Assembly: GCF_900157305.1 (NCBI RefSeq)
Contig: NZ_LS974202.1
Span: forward strand, 310,001-374,000
Direction: 5' to 3'
From: Mesotoga infera
GTDB lineage: Bacteria; Thermotogota; Thermotogae; Petrotogales; Kosmotogaceae
Length of the DNA stretch: 64,000 nt
Positions 26,343 to 35,331 of this stretch are shown here, piece by piece; positions within the stretch are counted from its first letter, which is position 1; the number at the start of each line of letters is the position of its first letter. Both the position numbers and the translations under genes were made by a program. The notes beneath the pieces were generated by a model. That model was not told where the DNA came from. It worked only from the letters and a program-made list of their open reading frames with translations, and did not search any database.

Positions 26343-26945
26343 CTAAAAACTTCCGGTGATAGAGACATCTGCTCTCAATTCTATCATAATGTTAGATGGC
26401 AGAGTTGACTCCGGTAGTATAGGGAAACCCAGATTTGATCTTAACTCCAGCTTATTTATTGTTATCCTGGGTTCATTCACTAGCATCTCCACAAGATCGA
26501 GAATATCCCTCGACCTGCCAGATATGGAAATTCCCTTGTAATCACCCGGTTTGTTAGAAATACCCAGAATTTTCTGGAGATCGCCGAGATAACTCCTCGT
26601 ACTCATTGAACCTATTGTTTCATTTCTAACCCTTGTGAGAAGCTGAAACTCGAGAAAAGCATTCTCGAGCTCGTTCACCTCCATCAGAAGAGTCGTCGTG
26701 TTTTTAAAGGCGTTGTACGAATAGACAACAACCAGAACGGAGAAACCAATCACAGCAATTAGTACCAGAGCTCCAAACAAGAGCTTTGCGTTGATACCTT
26801 TTCTGTCGAGAAAGGTCAGTTTCCTTTTAAGGTGTTTCTTGAAGTCCTTATGAATATAAAATTCACTGGACTCCAGGGTTCCGGTTTCGGATTGATCGGA
26901 AAATTCTATCACTTTGAAATCAAGATCGTCGTTCTCCTTTTTCAT
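26343..26945 (-). CDS. PilO-like assembly protein
   Basis: This 200-residue protein has a charged cytoplasmic N-terminus of about 50 residues, one membrane span (about 54-76, LLFGALVLIAVIGFSVLVVVY) and a short helix (TTLLMEVNELENAF). A small alpha/beta domain follows with SISGRSRDILDLVEMLV and then RITINKLELRS. That final domain pattern is characteristic of PilO/GspM ferredoxin-like folds. It lies 4 bp into the end of the PilN-like gene. In pilus systems PilN and PilO form a heterodimer linking PilM to PilP. Confidence 0.65.
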   Translation of the reverse strand: MKKENDDLDFKVIEFSDQSETGTLESSEFYIHKDFKKHLKRKLTFLDRKGINAKLLFGALVLIAVIGFSVLVVVYSYNAFKNTTTLLMEVNELENAFLEFQLLTRVRNETIGSMSTRSYLGDLQKILGISNKPGDYKGISISGRSRDILDLVEMLVNEPRITINKLELRSNLGFPILPESTLPSNIMIELRADVSITGSF

Positions 26946-27523
26946 TGTTTATCACCCACTTCAAGGTCAATAATCTGAAGGGTGTAAAGGTCCGCGAATT
27001 CTAGGTTACCTCGCACATTGGGAGTTGACAGCAAAACCGGAGTGCTCGATGGGGTAGGGAAGGAGACTTTGTTTCCATCGTATATCAGATAATAGAAGGC
27101 GTTACCTTTACCATTTTCGAAATTCACCCTGGTGAGAATGGTCTTGACTGCATTTTCATCATTCAGAAAGGTGTTTAAAGTTCTGAAGACATTCATTTCA
27201 AGAGATTTTCTCTGAACATGTGTTCTAAGATCCCTTACCTGCATTGAAAGTCTGTTTTTTGAGTTTATGTATTCCTGCTTTTTATCTCTTATCGTTTGAA
27301 TATCCTGCCTGAGATTACCCGTTAGGTATGTTCCGGTGTTATCGAAGAGAAAGCCTTTCAATCTCGAAATCTGCCTCAGTCTGAATTCGAAAGCCTGTGA
27401 GGCCAAAAAGCGCGCTCCTACGACCAGAACTACAATGAGCAATAGTATGATCAAAGCATTTCTAAGCCTGCAAACTCGTTTCTTCTTTGAATACAAGTTT
27501 ACGTCTACCAAGCTGCTCACCAC
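26942..27523 (-). CDS. PilN-like assembly protein
   Basis: The 193-residue protein starts with a short cytoplasmic segment containing VDVNLYSKKKR, resembling the INLLP motif by which PilN docks onto PilM. It is followed by a membrane span (about 24-44, ALIILLLIVVLVVGARFLA), a helical region and a small alpha/beta domain. The start is uncertain: GTG at 27521-27523, GTG at 27518-27520 or TTG at 27509-27511 all fit. It overlaps the end of the PilM-like gene by about 50-60 bp, which suggests tight coupling. It overlaps the PilO-like start by 4 bp. Confidence 0.65.
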   Translation of the reverse strand: MVSSLVDVNLYSKKKRVCRLRNALIILLLIVVLVVGARFLASQAFEFRLRQISRLKGFLFDNTGTYLTGNLRQDIQTIRDKKQEYINSKNRLSMQVRDLRTHVQRKSLEMNVFRTLNTFLNDENAVKTILTRVNFENGKGNAFYYLIYDGNKVSFPTPSSTPVLLSTPNVRGNLEFADLYTLQIIDLEVGDKQ

Positions 27524-28499
27524 CCCTCATGAGAAGTCCGGCCGTTGTGTAAGTAATTCCTATCGTTTCTTTTATCTTCAAAGGTAGGACAAGAACACCG
27601 GTATCCCCCCCGAGCATTCTCTGGAAAGCCCTGCCGTATACGGCAGTAGAAAGGCTTGATTGACCGACCACGAAAAACTTGCTGAAAGATGCCTCATCGG
27701 CAGCCGAAGTGTTTGGAGAACTCGATAGGGTATTGGTCAAATACATCCTCAACTGGTAAGATATCATACTCTCGAGCTGTTCCGACGCTTCCTCTATGAG
27801 TGAATCGTAATAAGCTTTTGATCCTGTGAGAAACTCCCTTTGAATATCCGTGTTCGGAGAGAGCGAATCATCTTCCCTGAATTTACCTGCCACATCAGAA
27901 AAACCGCCGTTTATGTAGTTCAGCCCCACTATTTCATCACCCTTGAGCATCACCAGAAGAGAGTAATCGCTGTCAACCATAAAGAGAACGTAATTGCCCT
28001 CTAGCGCGTCCATTTGAGCAATTTTGAAGATCTGAAAAGGCTTCACATCAACAACGTTGGGCTCTGGGAAGCCACTTTGTCTGAGATTGCTTATGAACTC
28101 ATCTAGTACCTTCCTGCGGGTAATGACAAAAGCCGGCACGATTCCGCTTTTAAGAGCGGTCAAGGAATTTAGGCATGCCACACTGACTTCGTCTGGCGGC
28201 AGAGAGAACTGGGAGGCCGCTTTGTAGCTGGCAACATTGAGAAGGTTCTTCATGGATTTGACCCTTGGAACTTCGAGATGCTGGAAAACGACGTTCTTTG
28301 GATGAAAGCTCGTTACAAAAATCTCGTCGGAGGGAAGAGAATTGTACTGCATGAAGATCCTGACAGCTTCATCCAAACTCTTTGGACCTGTTTTTAAAAC
28401 CGAAAAGACAGGCTTCAAGTAACGGCCTTCGACTACAGCCCTGGCTATTTCGGTATAACCGTCATCGATGTTCAGTGCCGTTATCATGGTCTGGAACAT
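27462..28499 (-). CDS. PilM-like actin-fold assembly protein
   Basis: This protein of about 345 residues has the layout of PilM: TALNIDDGYTEIARAVVEG at the N-terminus (first phosphate-loop strand region), a middle segment IFVTSFHPKNVVFQHLEVP, then EGNYVLFMVDSDYSLLVML with GDEIVGLNYINGG (second phosphate loop region) and a C-terminal GLLMRGG. PilM is a cytoplasmic ATP-binding protein that recruits PilN. The usual GxDIGSxxVK motif is degenerate here, so nucleotide binding is uncertain. I chose ATG at 28497-28499 with GGGGAG 8 nt upstream, rather than the GTG three codons earlier. Confidence 0.7.
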   Translation of the reverse strand: MFQTMITALNIDDGYTEIARAVVEGRYLKPVFSVLKTGPKSLDEAVRIFMQYNSLPSDEIFVTSFHPKNVVFQHLEVPRVKSMKNLLNVASYKAASQFSLPPDEVSVACLNSLTALKSGIVPAFVITRRKVLDEFISNLRQSGFPEPNVVDVKPFQIFKIAQMDALEGNYVLFMVDSDYSLLVMLKGDEIVGLNYINGGFSDVAGKFREDDSLSPNTDIQREFLTGSKAYYDSLIEEASEQLESMISYQLRMYLTNTLSSSPNTSAADEASFSKFFVVGQSSLSTAVYGRAFQRMLGGDTGVLVLPLKIKETIGITYTTAGLLMRGGEQLGRRKLVFKEETSLQA

Positions 28500-28523
28500 T
28501 CGCTTCACTCCCCGAATCGTTGC

Positions 28524-28904
28524 TCAGTATGTCACCTTACCCGTTACGGGTTGTATCGTAAGAACAGTATCATTCTCAAAGTATAGCGTTGTCGAACCAC
28601 TGAGTATCGCTATCGAACCTTCGCCATTGAAGATTATCCTGAAGTCCTCCAGATTTTTCCACAGACAGTTCTCTAGCAAATCCCCGGTGTTCGAGTAAAG
28701 CTTTCGCTGCCTGTAATTATATATTAACTCAACGGTCTTAGATCTTCTGACAGCCTTCAGTCTCTGGTTTTCGAGAAAGCAATCGAGTTCCACCTTACTC
28801 AACTCTATCGACAAATTGGAGATCGCTTCTCCCGAAAAAGCCATTATACAACCCATACATATGCCGACTATGGCCAGACAACATACAAGTTCCACTACAC
28901 TCAT
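28524..28904 (-). CDS. Pseudopilin-like protein without a leader peptide
   Basis: The 126-residue product begins MSVVELVCCLAIVGICMGCI. This resembles the mature N-terminus of type IV pilins and pseudopilins (FTLIELLVVIAIIG): a hydrophobic helix with Glu at position 5. Here the Glu is at residue 5 counted from the start Met, so no positively charged leader or Gly(-1) is encoded. The C-terminal part is a small beta-rich domain (SIAILSGSTTLYFENDTVLTI). It overlaps the GspF/PilC stop by 4 bp. I checked in-frame codons upstream and found no better start in the last dozen codons. Three Cys occur in the helix. Confidence 0.6.
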   Translation of the reverse strand: MSVVELVCCLAIVGICMGCIMAFSGEAISNLSIELSKVELDCFLENQRLKAVRRSKTVELIYNYRQRKLYSNTGDLLENCLWKNLEDFRIIFNGEGSIAILSGSTTLYFENDTVLTIQPVTGKVTY

Positions 28905-30100
28905 CCAATACTCTGCTCCATCGCGAATATCGTGTTGTACATGGTGTAAGCCAGAAACCCTATAAATCCTCCTATGAATATGATCATAATAGGCTCTACA
29001 AGGGAAACAAGTTTCTTAAGTGAGCTCTGAACCTGCGTGTGATAGAAGTCGGCCACCTTAAACATGACCTCGTCGAGCTTTCCTGTTTCCTCGCCCGTCG
29101 CGACCATACTAACCACAATCGCCGGAAAGACTTTCTGCTGGCCCAGAGCAACGTGGATGCTTTCACCGGCCTTGATCTGGGAAATCGAAATCTGTATGGC
29201 GTGCTCCAGAGAAGGACTCTGAGAGACCTGACCGGCAAGTTCTAGTACCGTCGGTAAATCGACACCACTGGCAACCAGAACCGCGGTCGTTCTGGTGAAC
29301 CTTTCCATGGCCGTCATGTTTCTCAACTTTCTTATAGGAGGTATGATTTTTCCAAAGATTTCTTTGACATAGTTGCCGTATTTACTTTTAAAGAAAAGCC
29401 ATCCACCGACTAAAATACCGACCAGTCCAAGCAGAATGAAAAGCCAGTGAGATTTAAGAATACCATTTATGCCCAGAAGAATCCCCATCACTCCCGTTGG
29501 CTTGAAATTACCTCCGAAAGCGCTGATCAGGTTGGGCAATATGAAAAAAGAAATTATTCCCACGATACCGACCGCGAAAACCATCATGAACAGTGGATAG
29601 GCCATTGCAGATTTTACTTCGTTCTGCAATTCGACCATGCCTTCGTAGAACTCTGAGACTCTCTGGAGCGATTCGTCCAGTACACCTCCGGTCTCCCCCG
29701 CTTTAACCAGGTTGGTGAAAAGAGGCTCGAAGACTCCAGATTTTTCCAGCGATTCGTTGAAACTCATACCGCTCTCTATATCCAGAATAACTCTGTTTAT
29801 AATTTTCCTGAACCTTCGGCTGAAGAGCACTTGAGTTGAAAGAACCTGAAGCGCATCCCTTATTCTGACCCCTGAAGAAACCATTGTCGATAGCTGCCTC
29901 GCGAATAGACTAACCTCTTTAGGAGAAAGAGGAAAGATCGAAGTACGCACATTGTTCTGAGATGCGATCGGCCTTATTGCGCTCACCGTGTAACCTCTGC
30001 CCGAAAGGATTTGAAGGGCATCGAGTTTGGAGTTGGCGGTCAGCTTTCCTTTTTCGGGTTTACCCTTACTGTTTATGACTTCGTATCTAAAGTCAGGCAT
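28901..30100 (-). CDS. Type II secretion/type IV pilus platform protein (GspF/PilC family)
   Basis: This 399-residue inner-membrane platform protein has two T2SSF domains. An N-terminal ARMAN-like region (YEVINSKGKPEKGKL) precedes domain 1 with FARQLSTMVSSGVRIRDAL and ESGMSFNESL. A membrane pair follows (about residues 170-235), then domain 2 with RFTRTTAVLVASGVDLPTVL and VATGEETGKLDEV. A final span (PIMIIFIGGFIGFLAYTMY) follows. In pilus and T2SS machines it couples the hexameric ATPase to pilin insertion. It overlaps ispF by 8 bp and the pseudopilin by 4 bp. No ATPase gene is present nearby. Confidence 0.93.
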   Translation of the reverse strand: MPDFRYEVINSKGKPEKGKLTANSKLDALQILSGRGYTVSAIRPIASQNNVRTSIFPLSPKEVSLFARQLSTMVSSGVRIRDALQVLSTQVLFSRRFRKIINRVILDIESGMSFNESLEKSGVFEPLFTNLVKAGETGGVLDESLQRVSEFYEGMVELQNEVKSAMAYPLFMMVFAVGIVGIISFFILPNLISAFGGNFKPTGVMGILLGINGILKSHWLFILLGLVGILVGGWLFFKSKYGNYVKEIFGKIIPPIRKLRNMTAMERFTRTTAVLVASGVDLPTVLELAGQVSQSPSLEHAIQISISQIKAGESIHVALGQQKVFPAIVVSMVATGEETGKLDEVMFKVADFYHTQVQSSLKKLVSLVEPIMIIFIGGFIGFLAYTMYNTIFAMEQSIG

Positions 30101-30569
30101 TGATATCTCCCACCCTTCTCAGAAGACAAATCGCCTGCGACTGTACGAATCCGGCACCGCTTCCATTTCCGGACTTAGGCTTTACGCTCATGATTTCACT
30201 TGAAACCTTCAGCGCCTGCGCGATGCTCTCTTCGATTTCCCCGACAAGTTCGGACAATCTCACCTCTTCTATAACCACTACCGAATCGATGTTTACTATC
30301 TCCCATGAATCCATCAATCCAGTTCGAACTTCGGCCAGAAATTCTATACTTCTCCTACCCTTGTTCCTTTCGTTTTCTGGAAACCAGAGTCCTATATTAC
30401 CGGCTTTGACCGCCCCGAGAATCGCATCGACAATCGCATGAGATAAAACATCACCATCTGAATGACCGTGAAGGTAAAATTCGTCGGATACCATCACACC
30501 ACCAAGAAAAAGCCCCTTGTTACCCCTCGCTATTGGATGAACGTCGTAGCCTATTCCAATCCGGTACAT
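30093..30569 (-). CDS. ispF: 2-C-methyl-D-erythritol 2,4-cyclodiphosphate synthase
   Basis: IspF makes MEcPP in the non-mevalonate isoprenoid pathway. At 158 residues it has the family length. The metal ligands appear in GIGYDVHPIA (Asp8, His10) and in the signature LHGHSDGDVLSHAIVDAILGA. The substrate loop FPEN and the C-terminal VKPKSGNGSGA are also present. The start ATG shares one base with the dnaN stop (TAATG). Its product has no known link to the downstream pilus-like genes. Confidence 0.97.
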   Translation of the reverse strand: MYRIGIGYDVHPIARGNKGLFLGGVMVSDEFYLHGHSDGDVLSHAIVDAILGAVKAGNIGLWFPENERNKGRRSIEFLAEVRTGLMDSWEIVNIDSVVVIEEVRLSELVGEIEESIAQALKVSSEIMSVKPKSGNGSGAGFVQSQAICLLRRVGDINA

Positions 30570-31672
30570 TATATTAACCTAATAGGCATTATAATATAAG
30601 TATAACCCTGAACATCTATGGGGTTGATCTGCAGCGGACTGTTGGAATCGACAAAATTCAACTCCACCTCTTCTGTATCGATTTTTCTCAAAGACTCCGA
30701 AAGAAACCTCGGATTGAATGCTATGACGAGGTTATCGCCTTCTTTCTTTCCTTCTATCTCCTCGATCGCTTCACCGTGGTCGGGGCTGCGCGCAATTATT
30801 CTTAGAAGCTCGTCCTTTATGTCGAGCTTGATGGAATCAGAACCCAGCCTGGCGGCGATCGAGGCTCTTCGAACGGCGTCGGAGAGATTTGAAGTGTACA
30901 ACCGGACTCTCGACTTGAAGGATTTTGGGAGAACTCTCTTGTAGTCGGGGAACTCGGCATCGACTACTTTGGAAACCATCTCCGTTCCATCGAAGTAAAA
31001 CCCCACCCTGCTGCCATCGTAAACAATCTTCATTTCATCAGACATTGCGCTTTTCATACTATTCTGAAGGTCTCTCATGCTCTTGAGTGTCAGAAGGAAG
31101 TGATCGTCAACGCTAACATCTATTCTCTCTTCTGCAAGCGCCATTCTGAAGCCATCGGCCGCCACGAGGCGTAGAAAACCTCCCTCGAATTCCCAGTAAA
31201 CACCGTTGAGGTTTCTCATAAACTCATCTCTTGCGGCGCAGAATATTACACGATCGATCATCAGTTCTATTGCGGAAACGGATACTACGAACTCGACACC
31301 ACCTGTAGTTGTTTCCACATCGGGAAACTCTTCGGGATCCATAGTGGGTAGCGTGAATCTGCTCTTACCGGCTCTTATGATTAGATTCGTCTCTTCAATC
31401 TCGAATATTATCTCTCCCTCGGGTAGGTTTCTGACTATCTCGAGAGCCACCTTCGCATCGACCACAAAACCATCCTGCCCATCGATATGTTTGGCCTTCA
31501 CTTCCGTCTTAATTGCCGTCTCGAGATCGGTGGCCGTAAGCTGAACGATGGACTCGCCTTTCACGGAGAAATTTATCCCCGAAAGTATTGGCTTGACCGT
31601 CTTTGAAGCGGCGGCACCTGAAACAGCTTCAAGTCGCGTGAGTATCTCGTTGCGTTCAACCACAAAGTTCAT
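30569..31672 (-). CDS. dnaN: DNA polymerase III beta sliding clamp
   Basis: The beta clamp (367 aa) encircles DNA and tethers polymerase III and repair enzymes. All three clamp domains are visible. It begins MNFVVERNEILTRLEAVSGAAASKTVKPILSG (in part), with the middle QLTATDLETAIKTEV and FTLPTMDPEEFPDVE. The C-terminal domain ends in YTYIIMPIRL, the conserved binding-groove end. No dnaA or gyrase gene is adjacent, so this is not a classical oriC neighbourhood. An extended -10 promoter lies 33 bp upstream. Confidence 0.98.
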   Translation of the reverse strand: MNFVVERNEILTRLEAVSGAAASKTVKPILSGINFSVKGESIVQLTATDLETAIKTEVKAKHIDGQDGFVVDAKVALEIVRNLPEGEIIFEIEETNLIIRAGKSRFTLPTMDPEEFPDVETTTGGVEFVVSVSAIELMIDRVIFCAARDEFMRNLNGVYWEFEGGFLRLVAADGFRMALAEERIDVSVDDHFLLTLKSMRDLQNSMKSAMSDEMKIVYDGSRVGFYFDGTEMVSKVVDAEFPDYKRVLPKSFKSRVRLYTSNLSDAVRRASIAARLGSDSIKLDIKDELLRIIARSPDHGEAIEEIEGKKEGDNLVIAFNPRFLSESLRKIDTEEVELNFVDSNSPLQINPIDVQGYTYIIMPIRLI

Positions 31673-31704
31673 CGGTACACCTCCACTTAATGGGCTTTTG
31701 ATAA

Positions 31705-31713
31705 ATTATAACA
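31705..31713 (-). promoter_or_regulatory. Extended -10 promoter before dnaN
   Basis: The minus strand reads TGTTATAAT, an extended -10, 32 bp before the dnaN start, without a clear -35. The region 31673-31781 is the only divergent promoter region in the window. Its AT-rich centre would also have to hold the plus-strand promoter of nfi, for which I see only weak matches. Confidence 0.65.
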
Positions 31714-31781
31714 TCTGTATGGCACAATAATTATCGATAATCCGCTCATCAGTGGTAGATGGCGGTTATAAGGAGGGATTA

Positions 31782-32459
31782 ATGAAAATAAAAGATCTTC
31801 ACTCCTGGAACGTGGGTAGAAGTGAAGCCATTGAAATACAGAGACTTCTGAGAGAGAACATCTTAATAAAGGAAAACCCTATCAGACCTTCTCTGGTTGC
31901 CGGGGTAGATCTTTCCTTCCCGGACAAAAATATAGGTCTGGCAGTTGTCACAGTCTTGAACTTCCCGGAACTTGAATTGATGCAATACTCGTACCATGTT
32001 GGAATTATCGAAAGACCTTATATCCCCGGTCTCTTGTCTTTCAGGGAAGGACCGGTGATAATAGAGGCCCTAAAAAACACCCCGGAAGTCGATCTCGTTT
32101 TTTTTGACGGCCACGGAACGGCTCACCCCAGAGGACTAGGTATCGCTTCTCATATAGGACTTTTTCTGGAAGTCCCCACGATAGGAGTGGCAAAAAAACT
32201 CCTATACGGGAAGTGCGACCTCCCTGGGAACTCCCGGGGCGACATTTCACCCATACTCTCGCCGGCCGGTGAGTTGATAGGCTATTCTTTGAGAACGAAA
32301 CCAAAAGTAAAACCGGTGTATGTCTCTCCCGGAAATGGACTTTCTATGAAGCAGGCACTTGAATTTTCTTTAAAAGCCACCGGTATCTACAGATTGCCAG
32401 AACCGACCAGACAGGCCCACATACTTAGTCAGAAGCTCAAAGGTCAACTCAATCTGTAG
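31782..32459 (+). CDS. nfi: Endonuclease V (deoxyinosine 3'-endonuclease)
   Basis: Endonuclease V nicks DNA one base 3' of deoxyinosine and starts alternative excision repair. The 225-residue product has the catalytic Asp in AGVDLSF and Glu in SFREGPVIIEAL. The Asp of FFDGHGTAHPRGLG and the IGVAKKLLYG motif are also present. ATG at 31782-31784 has GGAGG 5 nt upstream. The frame is open ten codons earlier, but that start has no ribosome binding site. It is the only plus-strand gene found. It is divergent from dnaN and its 3' end overlaps the convergent ROK kinase by 16 bp. Confidence 0.95.
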   Translation: MKIKDLHSWNVGRSEAIEIQRLLRENILIKENPIRPSLVAGVDLSFPDKNIGLAVVTVLNFPELELMQYSYHVGIIERPYIPGLLSFREGPVIIEALKNTPEVDLVFFDGHGTAHPRGLGIASHIGLFLEVPTIGVAKKLLYGKCDLPGNSRGDISPILSPAGELIGYSLRTKPKVKPVYVSPGNGLSMKQALEFSLKATGIYRLPEPTRQAHILSQKLKGQLNL

Positions 32460-33394
32460 AAGACTATCGAAGCTGCACCGGTTATACCGGCGTTTTCAAC
32501 CAGCTCGCTGAGGTTGACCTGGAATGTATCGCTGAAAGACGGCATTACGAATCGCGGTAGTTTTTTTCTGATTCCATCAATTAGGATACTTCCGGCTCTG
32601 CTCATACCCCCACCGATTACGATATGTTCGGGATTGAAAATGTGTACGAAATTACCGATCGCGGCGGCCAGCGCATCCGTAACTCTTTCAACTATCATAG
32701 AGGCTGCGAGGTCTCCCGCCTTGGCACAATCGAACACAACTCTGGCCGTAAGCTGTGGAGCCTGGTAGATGAGCGATTTCGAAAACCTCTTCGAATACTC
32801 TCGCGCCATATTTACAACCGCTGTTGCCGACGCTAGAGCTTCCAGACACCCATGCGAACCACAGCCACACAATGGACCTCCTATCTGGACTATGGTGTGG
32901 CCAAGTTCACCGCCGTAGCCATTCTTGCCGGTCATGAGAGTCCCGTGGGTTATCACCCCACCGCCCACACCCGTTCCCAGCGTCAAACCGATCATGTGTT
33001 TGCAACCTTTGAAGGCACCGAAGGCCCACTCCCCGAGAACAAAAGCGTTGGCGTCGTTCTCTACGAAAGTTCTTATACCGGTCAGCTTTTCAAGAATGAC
33101 GGTCAATTCGAAGCCAGACCAGTCGGGAAGGTTTGGGGAGAAAAGCACGGTACCGGTTTCGTGATCGATTGAACCTGGCGAACCAACGCCAATGCCGATA
33201 ATCTCACCAACAGAGCTCCCAGTCTCCATTATTAACTGCTTGATAGCTTCCGCAATACGTGTCACTACCGCTATTCTTCCTTCGAAAACCTTGGTGGGTA
33301 TTATACTCTTGGAAAGTATCCTTCCGTTCTCTTCCACAATGCCTATTTTGGTCTCGGTTCCACCAAGATCGACTCCGATTACCAGATTCGACAT
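32444..33394 (-). CDS. ROK-family sugar kinase (probable glucokinase)
   Basis: This 316-residue ROK kinase probably phosphorylates glucose at O-6 with ATP. It has the N-terminal phosphate loop [14 protein letters not shown] and the catalytic Asp in [17 protein letters not shown]. The ROK signature [11 protein letters not shown] and the zinc motif [14 protein letters not shown] are present, as is the adenosine motif [11 protein letters not shown]. It lacks an N-terminal helix-turn-helix, so it is a kinase rather than a ROK repressor. Sugar specificity cannot be told for certain. It lies 15 bp after rho. Confidence 0.93.
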   Translation of the reverse strand: MSNLVIGVDLGGTETKIGIVEENGRILSKSIIPTKVFEGRIAVVTRIAEAIKQLIMETGSSVGEIIGIGVGSPGSIDHETGTVLFSPNLPDWSGFELTVILEKLTGIRTFVENDANAFVLGEWAFGAFKGCKHMIGLTLGTGVGGGVITHGTLMTGKNGYGGELGHTIVQIGGPLCGCGSHGCLEALASATAVVNMAREYSKRFSKSLIYQAPQLTARVVFDCAKAGDLAASMIVERVTDALAAAIGNFVHIFNPEHIVIGGGMSRAGSILIDGIRKKLPRFVMPSFSDTFQVNLSELVENAGITGAASIVFYRLS

Positions 33395-33409
33395 TCAAAT
33401 CAACCTCGT

Positions 33410-34984
33410 TCAGTATTGTTTTTTCTCCATTTCGATAAGATCCAGGAACTCTTCGTTGCTGGCAGTCCCTCTCAATTTGTCCATGATCAATCTCAGCCCT
33501 TCTTCTTCAGACATGGCCGACAACATACGCCTCAACACCCACACTTTTCTCAGAATATCCTGCGGAAGAAGCAGTTCCTCTTTTCTAGTACCGGAGAGAG
33601 TCAGATTGATCGCGGGGAACATTCTCTTGTTGGCCAGTTGCCTGGAGAGAACGAGTTCCATGTTTCCGGTGCCTTTGAACTCCTCGAAAATCACTTCGTC
33701 CATCTTGCTTCCTGTTTCTACCAAGGCCGTTGCGATTATAGTGAGGCTTCCGCCCTCTTCTATGTTCCGGGCGGCACCGAAGAAATGCTTGGGCTTGTAC
33801 AACGCCGATGGATCCACTCCGCCCGAGAGAAGCTTTCCACTGGGGGGGACGTAAAGGTTGTAAGCCCTGGCGAGTCTGGTGATACTGTCCAGAAGGATCA
33901 CCACGTCGTAGTTGAACTCAACCAGCCTCTTCGCCATTTCCAGAGTCATTTCCGCAACTTTTATCTGTTTTTCGGGATGCATATCGAACGGAGCGGCAAG
34001 AACGTGCGCGCTGGTAGTTCTCTTGAGGTCCGTCACTTCCTCGGGTCTTTCATCGATCAGAAGTATTATTCTGATTGTGTCGGGATGGTTTTCGGCGATT
34101 CCATTTGCCAGTTCTTTCAGAAGCACCGTCTTTCCGGCTTTGGGAGGAGAAACTATGAGACCTCTCTGACCCTTCCCGATTGGAGAAAAGAGATCGAGCA
34201 TTCTTGTGCTTAGAACGTGCGAATCCGATTCCGATATTAACTGTTCTTCCGGAAATATGGGGGTCAGGTTCTGGAAAGTGATCCTTTCGGCAGCGAAGTT
34301 GATGGCCTTATGGTTGATCGCTTCGATTCGGAGAAGGGCAAAGTACTTTTCCCCTTCTTTCGGTGGTCTCACCTGACCGGCAACGGTGTCTCCACTGGTA
34401 AGGTTGAATCGTCTGATCTGCGATTGACTGACGTAGATATCGTTCGAACTCGGCAACAGATTGTTCTCAAGAGTTCTCAGAAAGCCGTAACCACCATCGG
34501 TGATTTCCAGGACTCCCTGATCGAAGAAGTATCCATAGGATTCTGTCTGAGCCTTGAGAACGGCGAAGATGAGATCCTTCTTGGCCATTTGCGTGTAATT
34601 GGCGACGTCGTATTTTCTGGCCAGTTTGTAGATCTCTCTTATTGGCATGTTCTGAAGCTGGGAGATATCGATTTCGACCTCCCTGATATTGTCTTTGTCT
34701 TTCTTTAACTCTTTCAGCTCTTCAGGGGCTTCTTGCCTGGGGCTCTCGCTGACCTTTTCAGGTTCTTCGGCCGTTTCTAGCGTCTCCTCTTCGGTTGCCT
34801 TTACGACTTCGAGCGGTTCCACTACGGGTTCAGCCTTCGAGACTTCGGAAAGAATCTCTTCTTTGGCTTCTACTTTTTCCTTTTCTTTGGATTTTGAAGT
34901 TGTTCTTCTTCTGGTTGGTTTCTTTTCTTCCTTTTCAATTTCTTCGATCGGGTTTTCTTCACTCTTCTTTTTTCTTGGACTCAA
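33410..34984 (-). CDS. rho: Transcription termination factor Rho
   Basis: Rho is a hexameric RNA-dependent ATPase that ends transcription. The protein has about 524 residues, longer than the E. coli form because of an N-terminal extension of about 100 Lys/Glu-rich residues ([18 protein letters not shown] in part). The Rho N-domain ([17 protein letters not shown]) follows, then the cold-shock RNA-binding domain ([11 protein letters not shown]). The RecA core has Walker A SPPKAGKT, Walker [17 protein letters not shown] and the Q/R-loop [20 protein letters not shown]. The start is uncertain. TTG at 34982-34984 is annotated, but the strong AGGAGG near 35031-35037 suggests an upstream CTG (35012-35014) or a regulatory use. 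Confidence 0.95.
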   Translation of the reverse strand: MSPRKKKSEENPIEEIEKEEKKPTRRRTTSKSKEKEKVEAKEEILSEVSKAEPVVEPLEVVKATEEETLETAEEPEKVSESPRQEAPEELKELKKDKDNIREVEIDISQLQNMPIREIYKLARKYDVANYTQMAKKDLIFAVLKAQTESYGYFFDQGVLEITDGGYGFLRTLENNLLPSSNDIYVSQSQIRRFNLTSGDTVAGQVRPPKEGEKYFALLRIEAINHKAINFAAERITFQNLTPIFPEEQLISESDSHVLSTRMLDLFSPIGKGQRGLIVSPPKAGKTVLLKELANGIAENHPDTIRIILLIDERPEEVTDLKRTTSAHVLAAPFDMHPEKQIKVAEMTLEMAKRLVEFNYDVVILLDSITRLARAYNLYVPPSGKLLSGGVDPSALYKPKHFFGAARNIEEGGSLTIIATALVETGSKMDEVIFEEFKGTGNMELVLSRQLANKRMFPAINLTLSGTRKEELLLPQDILRKVWVLRRMLSAMSEEEGLRLIMDKLRGTASNEEFLDLIEMEKKQY

Positions 34985-35252
34985 ATCAAACGGTACACTC
35001 GATCTACCATTCAGTAAGAATGTACCTACCCTCCTTCCGTGTAGTAGGGATTCAGTATCAGTTGGAGCTATTGAACAAAAGAAAGCAAAGGAGACCTACC
35101 TCCGGTAAATCACTCGCGACCGCGATACCGGTTTTGCCCGACATGTTTCGATCTGCTAAATAAAAAATCTTGTTCCATGATACCGCAGAGATCGCCACAG
35201 CGCCGTGTCAACGGTTTTCACAAATCAAATCAAATACTCTGAAGGTAGAGGA

Positions 35253-35296
35253 TCGGCAATTCCTCCCTTGGATCTGTCCAGGGCCTTCCTTGCCGA
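35253..35296 (-). other. Nested stem-loop in the rho leader
   Basis: On the minus strand the outer stem is TCGGCAA/TTGCCGA (7 perfect pairs). A purine-rich internal loop (GGAAGG opposite AGGAA) follows, then the inner stem CCCTGGA/TCCAAGGG with a one-base bulge, closed by a CAGA loop. ATACT upstream and AGTAT downstream could add an outer helix. No U-tract follows, so it is not an intrinsic terminator. I cannot match it to a riboswitch class that I know. Confidence 0.6.
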
Positions 35297-35331
35297 AATT
35301 ATCGCGAGAAACATCAGTATCCGTCAGCAAT

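Noticed and set aside
30569-31781. Replication origin next to dnaN
   Set aside because: No dnaA gene and no cluster of DnaA-box-like 9-mers seen. The intergenic region is only about 110 bp.
35041-35160. Short minus-strand frames of 22-28 codons in the rho leader
   Set aside because: They lack convincing ribosome binding sites and composition. Possible leader peptides but not supported.
35177-35211. TTGACA and TATCAT on the minus strand in the rho leader
   Set aside because: The hexamers are individually good but 23 bp apart, too far for a sigma-70 type promoter. The pair at 35332-35359 fits better.
35253-35296. SRP RNA, tmRNA or a known riboswitch in the rho leader
   Set aside because: The loop and internal-loop sequences do not match the GGAA-capped SRP domain or any riboswitch motif that I can recall. 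Kept only as an unclassified stem-loop.
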